40,583 nucleotides of DNA from Pseudomonadota bacterium (GTDB lineage Bacteria > Pseudomonadota > Alphaproteobacteria > Rhodospirillales > Magnetospirillaceae). How positions within the stretch are numbered: the first letter of the stretch is position 1; the number at the start of each line of letters is the position of its first letter. Below, in pieces: positions 31,940 through 40,118 of this stretch. The position numbers and the translations under genes are program-made. The notes under the pieces were generated by a model. That model was given only the letters and a program-made list of their open reading frames with translations, was not told the origin of the DNA and did no database searches. Location of the stretch: NCBI GenBank assembly GCA_021782815.1, contig JAJXUO010000026.1, forward strand, positions 1 to 40,583, given 5' to 3'.

Positions 31940-32328
31940 TTGCCGTAAAGCTCCTTGGGGGAAATCAACACGCCCTGCACCTCGGTCAGACCTTCGGCGC
32001 GGGCGGCGGTGTAAAAGCAGCTGCGCCGCCCGGTATGGCAGGCCACCCCGGCCTGATCCACCTTCAAGAGCACGGTATCGCCGTCGCAATCGATGAGAAA
32101 CTCCACAAGCCGCTGCTGCTGGCCCGAGGTTTCCCCCTTGCGCCACAAAGCCCGGCGCGAGCGCGAATAATAGCAGACCCGGCCGGTGGCCAGGGTTTCA
32201 GTCACCGCCTCGCGGTTCATCCAGGCCATCATCAGCACCTCGCCGCTGTCGTGCTGCTGGGCGATGGCGGGCACCAGGCCATCGGCATTGAAGGAGAGGG
32301 CGGCCAGGGCGGGCGCGGGATCGATCAC
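31936..32328 (-). CDS. hisI: Phosphoribosyl-AMP cyclohydrolase HisI
   Basis: The 130-residue product matches the single-domain cyclohydrolase, which opens the purine ring of phosphoribosyl-AMP in histidine synthesis. It has DGLVPAIAQ, LMMAWMNREAV, GRVCYYSRSR, LWRKGETSG and the metal-binding DCDGDTVLLKVDQ with cysteines in VACHTGRRSC; these hold zinc and magnesium. The start is a GTG at 32328, with aaggagg ten bases upstream; this alternative start is consistent with the good site. No other his gene is nearby. HisI depends on zinc, which may be why it lies with the zinc chaperone, or it may be a second copy expressed under zinc shortage. Confidence 0.95.
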   Translation of the reverse strand: MIDPAPALAALSFNADGLVPAIAQQHDSGEVLMMAWMNREAVTETLATGRVCYYSRSRRALWRKGETSGQQQRLVEFLIDCDGDTVLLKVDQAGVACHTGRRSCFYTAARAEGLTEVQGVLISPKELYGK

Positions 32329-32381
32329 GACGGAAAACCTCCTTAGCGGTCGGGGTGATAAATGTCATGCCGGACCGGCGG

Positions 32382-32399
32382 ACTGTTATAGTATACAGT
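32382..32399. promoter_or_regulatory. Candidate Zur operator between hisI and zur
   Basis: The 18-bp stretch has perfect outer arms ACTGT (32382-32386) and ACAGT (32395-32399), and an AT-rich centre containing TATAGTATA (32387-32395). TATACT on the minus strand or TATAGT on the plus strand would serve as a -10 element, so a bound repressor could block either promoter. Placement between hisI and zur makes Zur the natural binder; the exact consensus was not tested. Confidence 0.45.
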
Positions 32400-32439
32400 T
32401 TGGATGGTCTTCCGTCGCCCTTTTGTCAAGCCGGACCCG

Positions 32440-32943
32440 ATGATGCCCGACAGCCCCGCCGCCCTTTCCCCCGCCCCGCATGCCGGTCACGATCACCGGG
32501 ACTGCGTGCGCGCCGCCCTCGACGCCGCCGAACGGCAGTGCGGCCGCAACGGCGCCCGCCTGACCGCCGTGCGCAAAAGGGTGTTGGAACTGGTGTGGGA
32601 CAGCCACGCTCCGGTAGGAGCCTATGCCCTGCTGGACGCCCTGAAGGCCGAGGGACAGAACGCCGCCCCGCCCACCGTCTACCGCGCTCTCGATTTTCTG
32701 TTGGACCAGGGGCTGGTGCACCGACTGGAACGGCTGAACGCCTATGTGGGCTGCCCCCACCCCATGGGGCCGCACAGCGCCCAGTTCCTGATTTGCCAGA
32801 GCTGCGGCCAGGTGCTGGAACTGGAAGATCCGGCCATCGGCGCCGCCATCCGCGCCGGCGCCGAGCGCCTGGGCTTCCTCGTCAGCCGCCAGACCATCGA
32901 GGTGGAAGGCCTGTGCCAGGCCTGCCGCATACAAACGGCCTGA
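32440..32943 (+). CDS. zur: Zinc uptake regulator Zur (Fur family)
   Basis: The 167-residue product has a winged-helix domain (LTAVRKRVLELVWDSHAPVGAYALLDAL, PPTVYRALDFLLDQGLVHRLERLNAYVGC) and a C-terminal dimerisation domain with the two zinc cysteine pairs CQSCG and CQAC. LNAYVGCPHP and EVEGLCQAC are the features that separate Zur from Fur. It should repress zinc-acquisition genes when zinc is plentiful. Three in-frame ATGs exist (32404, 32440, 32443); 32404 would put the start four bases after the candidate operator, so I prefer 32440 or 32443, although the ribosome binding site is weak. It is divergent from hisI and the cobW-type gene and convergent with rpsI. Confidence 0.92.
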   Translation: MMPDSPAALSPAPHAGHDHRDCVRAALDAAERQCGRNGARLTAVRKRVLELVWDSHAPVGAYALLDALKAEGQNAAPPTVYRALDFLLDQGLVHRLERLNAYVGCPHPMGPHSAQFLICQSCGQVLELEDPAIGAAIRAGAERLGFLVSRQTIEVEGLCQACRIQTA

Positions 32944-32959
32944 GCCCGAACAAAAGAAA

Positions 32960-32986
32960 AAGGGCCGGAGAAACTCTCCGGCCCTT
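32960..32986 (-). terminator. Terminator of rpsI, shared with zur
   Basis: Arms aagggccggaga/tctccggccctt form a 12-bp stem with an aac loop; on the minus strand tttttctttt follows, which makes it the rpsI terminator. It can also stop transcription from zur. Confidence 0.88.
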
Positions 32987-33014
32987 CGATCTTGAGCGGC
33001 TTTGCCGAAACAGC

Positions 33015-33485
33015 TTAGCGCTTGGAGAACTGGAAGCTGCGGCGGGCCTTGGCCTTGCCGTACTTCTTGCGTTCCACCACGCGGCTGTCGCGGGTCAGGA
33101 AACCGCTGGCCTTGAGCGGGCTGCGCAGAGCCGGCTCGTAGTAGGTCAGGGCCTTGGAGATGCCGTGACGCACGGCACCGGCCTGACCCGACAGGCCGCC
33201 GCCGGCCACGGTCACCACCACGTCGAACTGATCGACACGGCCGGCCACCTGGAACGGCTGGTTGATGACCATGCGCAGCACCGGACGGGCGAAATACACC
33301 TCCAGGGAGCGGCCGTTGACGGTGATCTTGCCCGAACCGGGCTTGACCCACACGCGGGCAACGGCGTTCTTGCGCTTGCCGGTGGCGTAGGAACGGCCCT
33401 GCGCGTCGATCTTCGGCTCACGGACCGGGGCGGCCGCGGGAGCGGCGGCCTTCAGGTCGGCAAGGGCGCTGAAGTCTTCGGCCAT
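33015..33485 (-). CDS. rpsI: 30S ribosomal protein S9 (uS9)
   Basis: The 156-residue product has the S9 core ([68 protein letters not shown] and the conserved C-terminal SFQFSKR, whose arginine reaches the P site) plus an N-terminal extension of about 25 Ala-rich residues usual in alphaproteobacteria. It lies three bases after rplM and ends at a terminator. In many alphaproteobacteria argC lies close to this pair; here argC is about 29 kb away. Confidence 0.98.
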   Translation of the reverse strand: MAEDFSALADLKAAAPAAAPVREPKIDAQGRSYATGKRKNAVARVWVKPGSGKITVNGRSLEVYFARPVLRMVINQPFQVAGRVDQFDVVVTVAGGGLSGQAGAVRHGISKALTYYEPALRSPLKASGFLTRDSRVVERKKYGKAKARRSFQFSKR

Positions 33486-33488
33486 GGG

Positions 33489-33953
33489 TTAGGCGCTCCT
33501 CTTGTTCTTCGGGTTCATGGACGCGACGTCCACCACTTCCGGGTTCTGAGCGGCATGCGGATGCTCGGCACCGGCATAGACGCGCAGGTTCTTCATCTGC
33601 TGACGGCCCAGCGGACCACGGGTGATCATGCGCTCGACGGCCTTCTCGATCACGCGCTCCGGATACCGGCCGCCCAGCAGCTGGCCCACGGTGCGGCCCT
33701 TGATGCCGCCGGCATAGCCGGTGTGCCAGTAGAACACCTTGTCGGTGAGCTTACGGCCAGTCAGCTTGACCTTCTCGGCATTGATGACGATCACGTTGTC
33801 GCCCATGTCGATGTGCGGCGTGTAGGTGGGGAGGTGCTTGCCGCGCAGGCGCATCGAGATGATGCTGGCGAGACGGCCCAGAACGACGCCGTCCGCGTCG
33901 ATCACCACCCACTTCTTGTTCACTTCGGACGGTTTGGCGGAATAGGTAGTCAT
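33489..33953 (-). CDS. rplM: 50S ribosomal protein L13 (uL13)
   Basis: The 154-residue product has the L13 signature [59 protein letters not shown] and [30 protein letters not shown]. The start is the ATG at 33953 with gggtgat upstream; the longer frame to 34067 has no reason to be used. It heads the rplM-rpsI operon. Confidence 0.97.
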   Translation of the reverse strand: MTTYSAKPSEVNKKWVVIDADGVVLGRLASIISMRLRGKHLPTYTPHIDMGDNVIVINAEKVKLTGRKLTDKVFYWHTGYAGGIKGRTVGQLLGGRYPERVIEKAVERMITRGPLGRQQMKNLRVYAGAEHPHAAQNPEVVDVASMNPKNKRSA

Positions 33954-34262
33954 ATCACCCACTGCTAAACCAGAATAAGGAAACGGCCCAGTGCCGCCCC
34001 CAAAAGAGCGCGGAGTATGCTGAGATTCGCGCCCAGCGTCAATATAAATTTTATCATTTAAAATCAATACGTTATAATAATGGTATTATAATACCGCACC
34101 GGAACACCCCGGAAATCCTGCCCTGTCACCCACCCCACGCGCATCGGCCCCGCCCGGGAGCGGCCGGAATCTGGCCGCCGCCCCGTTTTTCCTTCCTGTC
34201 CGGGCAAAAGCGCATTACCTTCTTCTTTCTATGGGAATAGGCCGGAAGAAATAGACGCGGCG
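33954..34262. other. Divergent intergenic region, rplM and GGDEF-EAL gene
   Basis: About 310 bases without a gene. Positions 34035-34095 are very AT-rich for this genome and almost surely carry the rplM promoter, and perhaps one for the rightward gene. A perfect 14-bp palindrome, ggtattataatacc, lies at 34082-34095. The rest is GC-rich and shows nothing I recognise; I see no evident ribosomal-protein leader structure. Confidence 0.5.
34082..34095. promoter_or_regulatory. 14-bp perfect palindrome in the rplM/GGDEF-EAL promoter region
   Basis: ggtatta-taatacc is fully symmetric and sits in an AT-rich promoter stretch. It could be an operator for a dimeric regulator. Confidence 0.3.
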
Positions 34263-36368
34263 ATGGCGAAGAACGTCCTGGATACGCTGGAACGCCCCCA
34301 GGCCTCGGCCGGGGATGAAGGCCATGTCTATTTCCGGACGCTGTTCGACTGCTCCCCCGACCCGGTATGGATCATCGACGGCAGCCGTTTCATCGATTGC
34401 AACATGGCGGCGGTGCGCATGCTGGGCTATGCCAGCCGCGACGAATTCCTCTTCACCCACCCGTCCGACCTGTCGCCCCCCTGCCAGCCCGACGGCACCC
34501 TGTCCTACGACAAGGCCGAAAGACTGATCGCCGAAGTGCGCAGCGGCGGCTCCACCCTGCGCTTCGAATGGCTGCACAAACGGGCCGACGGCAGCCTGTT
34601 TCCCGCCGAGGTCACCTTATGCCCCATCCAGCTGGACGGACGGCAGCTGATCTATTGCACCTGGCGCGACATCAGCGAACGCAAGCAGGCGGAATCCGAT
34701 CTGACCCTGGCCGCCAGCGTCTTCCATGCCAGCCGCGAGGGCATCATGGTCACCGACGCCGCCGGCCTCATCCAATCGGTCAATCCCGCCTTTACCGACA
34801 TCACCGGCTTCACCGCCGAGGACGCGGTGGGCGCCAGCCCGCGGCTTTTGAAATCCGATCACCACGATCCGGCCTTCTACGAGGGCATGTGGCGGGAGCT
34901 GATGCAGCGGGGCAGCTGGCAGGGCGAAGTGTGGAACCGCCGCAAAAGCGGCGAGGTCTATCTGCAATGGACCACCATTTCCGCCATTCCCCATCCCTCG
35001 GGCGGTCATGCCCGCTTCGTCGCCATCTTCACCGATGTCACCGATCTGCGCCGCAAGGACGACCAGATCAAACACCAGGCCTATCACGACGCCCTCACCG
35101 GCCTGCCCAACCGCCTGCTGCTGGCCGACCGGCTGCAACATGCCATCACCGTGGCCGATCGCGACGACACGCCGCTGGCGCTGCTGTTCCTTGATCTCGA
35201 CCGCTTCAAGCTGATCAACGACAGCCTGGGCCACGAGGTGGGCGACCGCCTGCTGCGGGAAGTGTCGCGCCGCATCGCCGACAACTTGCGCAAGAGCGAT
35301 ACGGTGGCGCGGCTGGGCGGCGACGAATTCGTGGTGCTGCTGCCCGGCCAGGACATGCAGGATGCCGCCCAGGTGGCGGAAAAAATCATCGCCGTCCTGG
35401 CCCGGCCCTTCGATCTCGACGGCCAGCGCGTGCGCACCGCCACCAGCATCGGCATCGCCCTTTATCCGCGCGACGGCGGCGATGCCGCCACCCTGATGCG
35501 CCAGGCCGATGCCGCCATGTACCGCGCCAAGGCCGAAGGGGACGGCGGCTTCTCCTTCGTCGATCCCGATCTCAACAGCCGCGCCGCCCTGCGCCTGGAA
35601 CAGGAGGCGGCCCTGCACCGCGCCGTGGAAAACGGCGAATTCGAACTTTTCTACCAGCCCAAGGTGCTGCTGTCGTCGGGCGCGCCCTGCGGCGCCGAGG
35701 CCCTGATCCGCTGGCGCAGCCCTGAAGGGTTGATCGCCCCGGACCAGTTCATTCCGCTGGCCGAGGAAACCGGACTGATCGTGCCCATCGGCGCCTGGGT
35801 GCTGGAGGAAGCCTGCCGCCAGACCATGATCTGGCGCCGCCAGGGCCTGGACATCGAGGTGGCGGTCAACCTGTCGCCGCGCCAGTTCCGCGACGAAGCC
35901 CTGCCCGAGCGCCTGGCGGCCATCCTGGCCGAAACCGGCCTGCCGGGCTCGGCCCTGGAGCTGGAACTGACCGAAAGCACGGTGATGGGCAACCCCACCA
36001 AGGCCGCCGCCATGCTGCATCGCATCCGCGCCCTGGGCGTGGCGGTGTCGGTGGATGATTTCGGCACCGGTTATTCCAGCCTGGCCTATCTGAAAAAATT
36101 CCCCATCAACGCCGTGAAGATCGACCGCTCCTTCATCGCCGACATGACGCAAGACGCCGACGATGACGCCATCGTGCAGATGATCATCGCCCTGGCCCAA
36201 TCGCTGCGTCTCAAGGTGGTGGCTGAAGGGGTGGAACAGCAGCATCAACAAGGGGCCCTGCAGGCCATGGGCTGCGATATGGTGCAGGGCTACCTGCACA
36301 GCCGCCCCCTGCCCGCCGACCAGTTCCGCGCCTGGCTGGAAAGCCGCCCGTCCCATCCGAAAGAGTAA
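34263..36368 (+). CDS. PAS-PAS-GGDEF-EAL protein (c-di-GMP turnover)
   Basis: The 701-residue product is soluble. Two PAS domains span about 25-140 and 150-275; the second has [21 protein letters not shown] and [13 protein letters not shown], the same subtype as in the kinase at 14727 and the regulator at 16698. A GGDEF domain (about 285-445) has intact GGDEF at 352-356 and an EAL domain (about 455-700) has EAL at 479-481, ELTES and DDFGTGYSS. Both activities are thus plausible; which dominates cannot be seen. The ATG at 34263 lacks a close ribosome binding site (ggaag is about 18 bases away), so the true start is not certain. It may have its own promoter opposite rplM. Confidence 0.93.
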   Translation: MAKNVLDTLERPQASAGDEGHVYFRTLFDCSPDPVWIIDGSRFIDCNMAAVRMLGYASRDEFLFTHPSDLSPPCQPDGTLSYDKAERLIAEVRSGGSTLRFEWLHKRADGSLFPAEVTLCPIQLDGRQLIYCTWRDISERKQAESDLTLAASVFHASREGIMVTDAAGLIQSVNPAFTDITGFTAEDAVGASPRLLKSDHHDPAFYEGMWRELMQRGSWQGEVWNRRKSGEVYLQWTTISAIPHPSGGHARFVAIFTDVTDLRRKDDQIKHQAYHDALTGLPNRLLLADRLQHAITVADRDDTPLALLFLDLDRFKLINDSLGHEVGDRLLREVSRRIADNLRKSDTVARLGGDEFVVLLPGQDMQDAAQVAEKIIAVLARPFDLDGQRVRTATSIGIALYPRDGGDAATLMRQADAAMYRAKAEGDGGFSFVDPDLNSRAALRLEQEAALHRAVENGEFELFYQPKVLLSSGAPCGAEALIRWRSPEGLIAPDQFIPLAEETGLIVPIGAWVLEEACRQTMIWRRQGLDIEVAVNLSPRQFRDEALPERLAAILAETGLPGSALELELTESTVMGNPTKAAAMLHRIRALGVAVSVDDFGTGYSSLAYLKKFPINAVKIDRSFIADMTQDADDDAIVQMIIALAQSLRLKVVAEGVEQQHQQGALQAMGCDMVQGYLHSRPLPADQFRAWLESRPSHPKE

Positions 36369-36467
36369 GCCCTTCCCCGCCTGTTGACCTTTGCCCCCGG
36401 CTCCGGCACATAGATGTGATCAAATTCTTCGCCGCGCCCCCATATGGCCCGGCCTTCGAGTTCCGTC

Positions 36468-37337
36468 ATGCCATCCCACAGTTCCTCTTCCGGACAAGCC
36501 CGCCTGCTGGCGGTGGGCGCCCTGGTTTTGTCCATGCTGTCGCTGCAGGTGGGGGCGGCCTTCGCCAAGCAATTGTTCCCGATCATCGGCCCCATCGCCA
36601 CCACCGGTCTGCGCTCGGGCTTCGCCGCCCTGGTGCTGTGCCTGCTGTGGCGGCCCTGGCGCGGCGCCCGCCTGCGCCGGCGGCAGTGGCTGACGGTGCT
36701 GCTCTACGGCCTGTCCCTGGGCCTGATGAATCTTTGTTTTTACAACAGCCTGCATTTCCTGCCGCTGGGCGTCGCCGTGGCCGTGGAATTCACCGGCCCG
36801 TTCTGCCTGGCCCTGGCCTCGTCGCGGCGGCCGCTGGATTTCGTCTGGCTGGGGCTGGCGGTGGCCGGTCTGCTGGGCCTGGATCTGCCCTGGCGCGGCG
36901 CTCCGCCCCTGAGCGGCCCGGGTCTGGCCCTGGCCCTGGCGGCCGGAGCCTGTTGGGCCGCCTATATCCTGTTCGGCCAAAGGGTGGGGCGCTTCCTGCC
37001 CGGCGGCCGCGCCAGCGCCCTGGGCCAGTTTTTCGCCGCCACCCTCACCCTGCCCCTGGGCGTGGCCAGCGGCGGCGCGGCCATTTTAAGCCTGCCGGTG
37101 CTGATGGTGGCCTTCGTGGTGGCCATGATGTCCGGGGCCATTCCTTATTCCCTGGAAATGATCAGCCTGAAGCGCATGCCGGCCAAAACCTTCAGCATCC
37201 TGGTCAGCCTGGAGCCGGCGGTGGGCGCCGCCGTCGGCTGGCTGGGCCTGCACGAACATTTAAGCCCGCTGCGGCTGCTGGCCATGGCCGCCCTCATCAT
37301 CGCCTCGCTGGGCTGCACCGCCACCAGCCGTCGCTAA
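36468..37337 (+). CDS. EamA/RhtA-like DMT-family transporter
   Basis: The 289-residue product is highly hydrophobic, with about ten membrane segments in two EamA repeats (for example LLAVGALVLSMLSLQVGAAFAK, FLPLGVAVAVEFTGPFCLAL, LGLAVAGLLGLDL and SLEPAVGAAVGWLGLHEHLSPLRLLAMAALIIAS). The motif FVVAMMSGAIPYSLEMISLKRMPAKTFSILVSLEPAVGA is the RhtA-type pattern; RhtA exports threonine and homoserine, but substrate is not predictable. ATG 36468 and ATG 36444 both lack a strong ribosome binding site. It is an integral inner-membrane protein with no obvious partner here. Confidence 0.88.
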   Translation: MPSHSSSSGQARLLAVGALVLSMLSLQVGAAFAKQLFPIIGPIATTGLRSGFAALVLCLLWRPWRGARLRRRQWLTVLLYGLSLGLMNLCFYNSLHFLPLGVAVAVEFTGPFCLALASSRRPLDFVWLGLAVAGLLGLDLPWRGAPPLSGPGLALALAAGACWAAYILFGQRVGRFLPGGRASALGQFFAATLTLPLGVASGGAAILSLPVLMVAFVVAMMSGAIPYSLEMISLKRMPAKTFSILVSLEPAVGAAVGWLGLHEHLSPLRLLAMAALIIASLGCTATSRR

Positions 37338-37408
37338 ACTCGCCCTTGCCGCGTCTGGTAAAGGGGGGCATCCTTTGAGGATACGCTGAAGCAGACTGCC
37401 AAGGATCC

Positions 37409-38104
37409 ATGCCGCAAACGCCCGGCCCCGCCCCGACGACGCCGCACCGCCCCTGGGATTACCGGGTGGTGCGCCACCTTTTGGACGGCCGCAGCCATCT
37501 GGCCATTCATCAAGCCTTTTACGAGGGCGACGAACGCGATATTCCGGCCGCGCTGTCGCCGGATCCGGCGCCGGTGGCCGGCGACGATCCCGCCTGGATC
37601 CTGGCCCGCATGAACGAGGCCCTGGCCCGGCCGGTGCTGGATTTCGCCAGCCTGCGGGCCGAACCGCTGCCCTCCGATTTCATCGACGCCGACGACCGCC
37701 GCCTGGTGGTGGGCCTGACCGCCAAGGCCGAGGCCATGGCCGATCTTCTGGCCGGCCTCGATCCCGCCGACGCCAGCGCCAGCGACTGGCTGACCGAAAG
37801 CGCCCCCGACATCCCCCAGGACGGCGTCATCGCCTTCATCCGCAAATTGCCGCACAGCGATTTTTGCGTGGAGATCCCCGATTTTCCGGACTGCCGCGCC
37901 CATGCCCCCAGCCTGGAGCAGGCCACCACCCTGGCGCGCCGGGCCTTGAGCGCCCATCTGGACACCTTGAGACGGGCCGGACGGGCCGAACCCGCCCGCC
38001 GCTCATGGGACCAAATGAGCCTGGCCCCCGACCGCGAGGGCGCCGTCATGGCGGTGATCGTGCCCGAGCCCCCCGCCGAGACACACAGCGAAGGAGACGC
38101 CTGA
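37409..38104 (+). CDS. Two-part protein with C-terminal HicB-like domain
   Basis: The 231-residue product has two parts. Residues 15-95 (RPWDYRVVRHLLDGRSHLAIHQAFYEGD...MNEALARPVLDF) resemble small bacterial proteins of the YRVVR...AIHEVYYD...PVLD pattern. Residues about 135-225 (VIAFIRKLPHSDFCVEIPDFPDCRAHAPSLEQATTLARRALSAHLDTL...) have the fold pattern of HicB, the partially RNase-H-like antitoxin of HicA. No HicA lies next to it, and the C-terminal DNA-binding part of true HicB is missing, so this is more likely a stand-alone member than a toxin-antitoxin system. A 77-residue gene follows with one base between. Confidence 0.78.
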   Translation: MPQTPGPAPTTPHRPWDYRVVRHLLDGRSHLAIHQAFYEGDERDIPAALSPDPAPVAGDDPAWILARMNEALARPVLDFASLRAEPLPSDFIDADDRRLVVGLTAKAEAMADLLAGLDPADASASDWLTESAPDIPQDGVIAFIRKLPHSDFCVEIPDFPDCRAHAPSLEQATTLARRALSAHLDTLRRAGRAEPARRSWDQMSLAPDREGAVMAVIVPEPPAETHSEGDA

Positions 38105-38105
38105 A

Positions 38106-38339
38106 ATGACATCCTCCAAAAAAACCGTGGCTTCCGTATCCTTCCTCAGCGACCGCACCATCAGCATGGATGTGGAAGAGGTGACCTCCATCGACCTCGG
38201 CCAACCCATGGAGGTGGAGCCGGGAAAATGGTTTGCCGAACTGATCGTGCGCTCAGGCAACGGCATCCTGTCGGTGCAGATGCTGGCCGATAATCCCGAC
38301 CGTTTCCAGGTCATCACCGCCGAGAAGGAAGAGGACTAA
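38106..38339 (+). CDS. Small hypothetical protein, 77 residues
   Basis: I do not recognise this protein. It is acidic and probably beta-rich, with SFLSDRTISMDVEEVTSIDLGQPMEVEPGKW near the start and a lysine/glutamate tail. The ATG lies one base after the preceding stop codon and has aaggag upstream at 38090-38095, so it is translated and very likely co-transcribed with the HicB-like gene. A fragment of repeat family 2 starts right after its stop codon. Confidence 0.75.
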   Translation: MTSSKKTVASVSFLSDRTISMDVEEVTSIDLGQPMEVEPGKWFAELIVRSGNGILSVQMLADNPDRFQVITAEKEED

Positions 38340-38342
38340 AAA

Positions 38343-38392
38343 AGCAAGGCGACGCGCGCCTGACGGCGCGGTGATCGGAAGCGATCACCGCA
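38343..38392 (+). repeat. Fragment of repeat family 2 (copy C)
   Basis: agcaaggcgacgcgcgcctga and ggcgcggtga match the interior of copies A and B; the hairpin cggtgatcg/cgatcaccg (38370-38391) follows. It begins three bases after the stop of the 77-residue gene and ends before the convergent glutamine-synthetase-like gene; it may act as that operon's terminator, as no other hairpin is seen. Confidence 0.75.
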
Positions 38393-38415
38393 CATTGGGT
38401 TGGAAGCCCCTCTCG

Positions 38416-39753
38416 TCACACGTTCAGCAGCAGATATTCCCGTTCCCACGAGGACACCACCCGCTGGTAGGCCTCCCACTCCGCTTCCTTGACCGCCACC
38501 AGGGTTTCCACGAAATCCTCGCCCAGCACCTCGCGCAAGGGGCGGTTTTGCTGCAGTTTGGGCAGGGCGTCGAACAGCTGGCGCGGCAGGGAATGGGCGC
38601 GGGTATAGCCCGAGCCTTCGATGGGATCGCCGGCATCGATCTCGCCGGTCATGCCGAGATAGCCGCAGGCCAGCGACCCGGCAATGGCCAGATAAGGGTT
38701 GGCATCGGCCCCGGCCAGACGGTTCTCCACCCGCCGCCCCGCCGCCCCCGAGGTGGGAACGCGCAGGCCCACCGTGCGGTTGTCGCGCCCCCAATGCACA
38801 TTGATGGGAGCATCGTAATCGGGCACCAGGCGGCGGTAGGAATTGACGTTGGGAGCGAAGAGCGGCATGCAGGACGGCAGGAATTTGCGCAGACCGCCGA
38901 TGAAATGACGGAACAGCGGCGTATCCCCGCCCTCCTCGTCGGCGAACAGGTTGCGGCCGCTGGCCGCATCCAGCACGTTCAGATGCACATGCATGGCGCT
39001 GCCCGGCTCGTTTTGCATGGGTTTGGCCATGAAGGTGGCATAGACGTTGTTGCGCAGGGCGGCCTGACGCACCGTGCGCTTGAACAAAAACACCTGATCG
39101 GCCAGTTCCAGCGCCTCGCCGTGATTGAAGTTGATTTCCATCTGGGCCGCCCCGGCCTCATGGCTCAGGGTATCGATGTCCAGGCACTGGGCTTCGCAAT
39201 AGGCGTAGACCTTTTCGAACAGCGGATCGAACTCGTTGACGGCATCGATGCCGTAGGACTGACGGCCGGTTTCCGGACGCCCCGAGCGGCCGATGGGCGG
39301 TTCCAGCGGATAATCGGGATCGGTGTTGATCTTGACCAGAAAAAATTCCAGCTCGGGCGCCACGATGGGCTTCCAGCCCCGATCCTCATAGAGCTTCAGC
39401 ACATTGCGCAGCACCTGGCGCGGCGAAATGGAAACCGGCGCGCCGTCGGCGTAAAAACAGTCGTTGATGACCTGGGCGGTGGGATCGGGATACCACGGCA
39501 CCACCCGCAGGGACTGCGGATCGGGGCGCAGATAGACGTCGCCGTCGGTGACGCTGGTGACATCCTTCTCCGGGTAGCCGCCGGTCACCGTCTGGGCGAA
39601 GATGCTTTCCGGCAGCCGCAGGCCGCCATCGAAACTGGAGAGGAATTTGGGAGCCGGCAGGATCTTGCCGCGCGGCACCCCGGACATATCGGGCACCAGG
39701 CATTCCACCTCGGTGATGCCGCGGTCACGCAACCAGTTTTCCACATCCGTCAT
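38416..39753 (-). CDS. Glutamine synthetase family protein (PuuA-like)
   Basis: The 445-residue product has the glutamine synthetase fold: N-terminal beta-Grasp (LRDRGITEVECLVPDMSGVPRGK, with the usual D-x-x-G-x-x-R-G-K form), the ATP and metal loops in PELEFFL, EAGAAQMEINFNHG, NEPGSAMHVHLNV and PNVNSYRRLVPDYDAPINVHWGRDNRT, and NPYLAIAGSLACGYLG. Length and the MTDVENWLRDRGI start fit the PuuA/gamma-glutamylpolyamine or GlnT-like branch, not GlnA itself. It likely joins glutamate to an amine (such as putrescine) with ATP, but the substrate is not settled. No puuB, puuC or puuD lies beside it. Confidence 0.93.
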   Translation of the reverse strand: MTDVENWLRDRGITEVECLVPDMSGVPRGKILPAPKFLSSFDGGLRLPESIFAQTVTGGYPEKDVTSVTDGDVYLRPDPQSLRVVPWYPDPTAQVINDCFYADGAPVSISPRQVLRNVLKLYEDRGWKPIVAPELEFFLVKINTDPDYPLEPPIGRSGRPETGRQSYGIDAVNEFDPLFEKVYAYCEAQCLDIDTLSHEAGAAQMEINFNHGEALELADQVFLFKRTVRQAALRNNVYATFMAKPMQNEPGSAMHVHLNVLDAASGRNLFADEEGGDTPLFRHFIGGLRKFLPSCMPLFAPNVNSYRRLVPDYDAPINVHWGRDNRTVGLRVPTSGAAGRRVENRLAGADANPYLAIAGSLACGYLGMTGEIDAGDPIEGSGYTRAHSLPRQLFDALPKLQQNRPLREVLGEDFVETLVAVKEAEWEAYQRVVSSWEREYLLLNV

Positions 39754-39821
39754 GTCCGCCTCGCTGAAAACCGTCCGTCGCCAAGGCTACAATCGGTGCC
39801 GGGGCCCGGCAAGCCCTCTTC

Positions 39822-39831
39822 ATGCCGCGGC
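39822..39831. repeat. Target-site duplication, left, of repeat element copy 2
   Basis: The decamer atgccgcggc ends at 39831, directly before the element, and recurs exactly at 40008-40017. Same length as at copy 1, different sequence. Confidence 0.78.
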
Positions 39832-40007
39832 CAGGGTGATCGCATTATGGAAGCCGCGTATGCGGCTGACTAGCGCGTTGAGCGCGCCGGAGCGTTGCCG
39901 GAGCGGTAACGCGGAGGCATAAGTGAGGACAGCCAAGCTGGCGGCACGCCAGCGCCCGGCGCCTGAGGGACAAAAAATCCAGGGTGAGCGCAAATGCGAT
40001 CACCCTG
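39832..40007 (+). mobile_element. MITE-like structured repeat element, copy 2 (176 bp)
   Basis: This copy has perfect 15-bp terminal inverted repeats, cagggtgatcgcatt (39832-39846) and its complement (39993-40007), and matches 4619-4794 read on the other strand, with exactly the same length. Hairpins lie at 39852-39867 (agccgc/gcggct), 39873-39887 (gcgcg/cgcgc), 39892-39912 (gcgttgcc/ggtaacgc, one G-T pair), 39937-39953 (gctggcg/cgccagc) and 39980-40007 (13-bp arms with one mismatch). No protein is encoded. In both copies the same end faces the following gene (here 111 bases away). Confidence 0.88.
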
Positions 40008-40017
40008 ATGCCGCGGC
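40008..40017. repeat. Target-site duplication, right, of repeat element copy 2
   Basis: Exact second copy of atgccgcggc directly after the element end. Confidence 0.78.
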
Positions 40018-40118
40018 CGCCGGCTAGGGCATTAAACGCCCGTATTATTCATTTGCGCGGTCGTGGCATTTCGCCGAGAGTACTCCCTGGTTTTCCTCCT
40101 GCCGGCCAAGGAATGTCC

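Larger units (their letters stand above)
39754..40118. other. Divergent intergenic region holding repeat element copy 2
   Basis: The 365-base gap contains the 176-bp element at 39832-40007 with its duplications. Outside it, 40018-40118 is less GC-rich (attattcatttg near 40045) and should carry the promoter of the membrane/coiled-coil gene. I see no other gene. Confidence 0.5.

Noticed and set aside
37409-38339. HicA/HicB toxin-antitoxin system
   Set aside because: No HicA-like toxin (short double-stranded-RNA-binding-like protein with a His) is present, and the HicB-like part lacks a DNA-binding tail.
38336-38794. Minus-strand frame in the glutamine-synthetase-like gene, reading into the repeat
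   Set aside because: Overlaps the real gene in another frame; part of its sequence comes from the repeat fragment.
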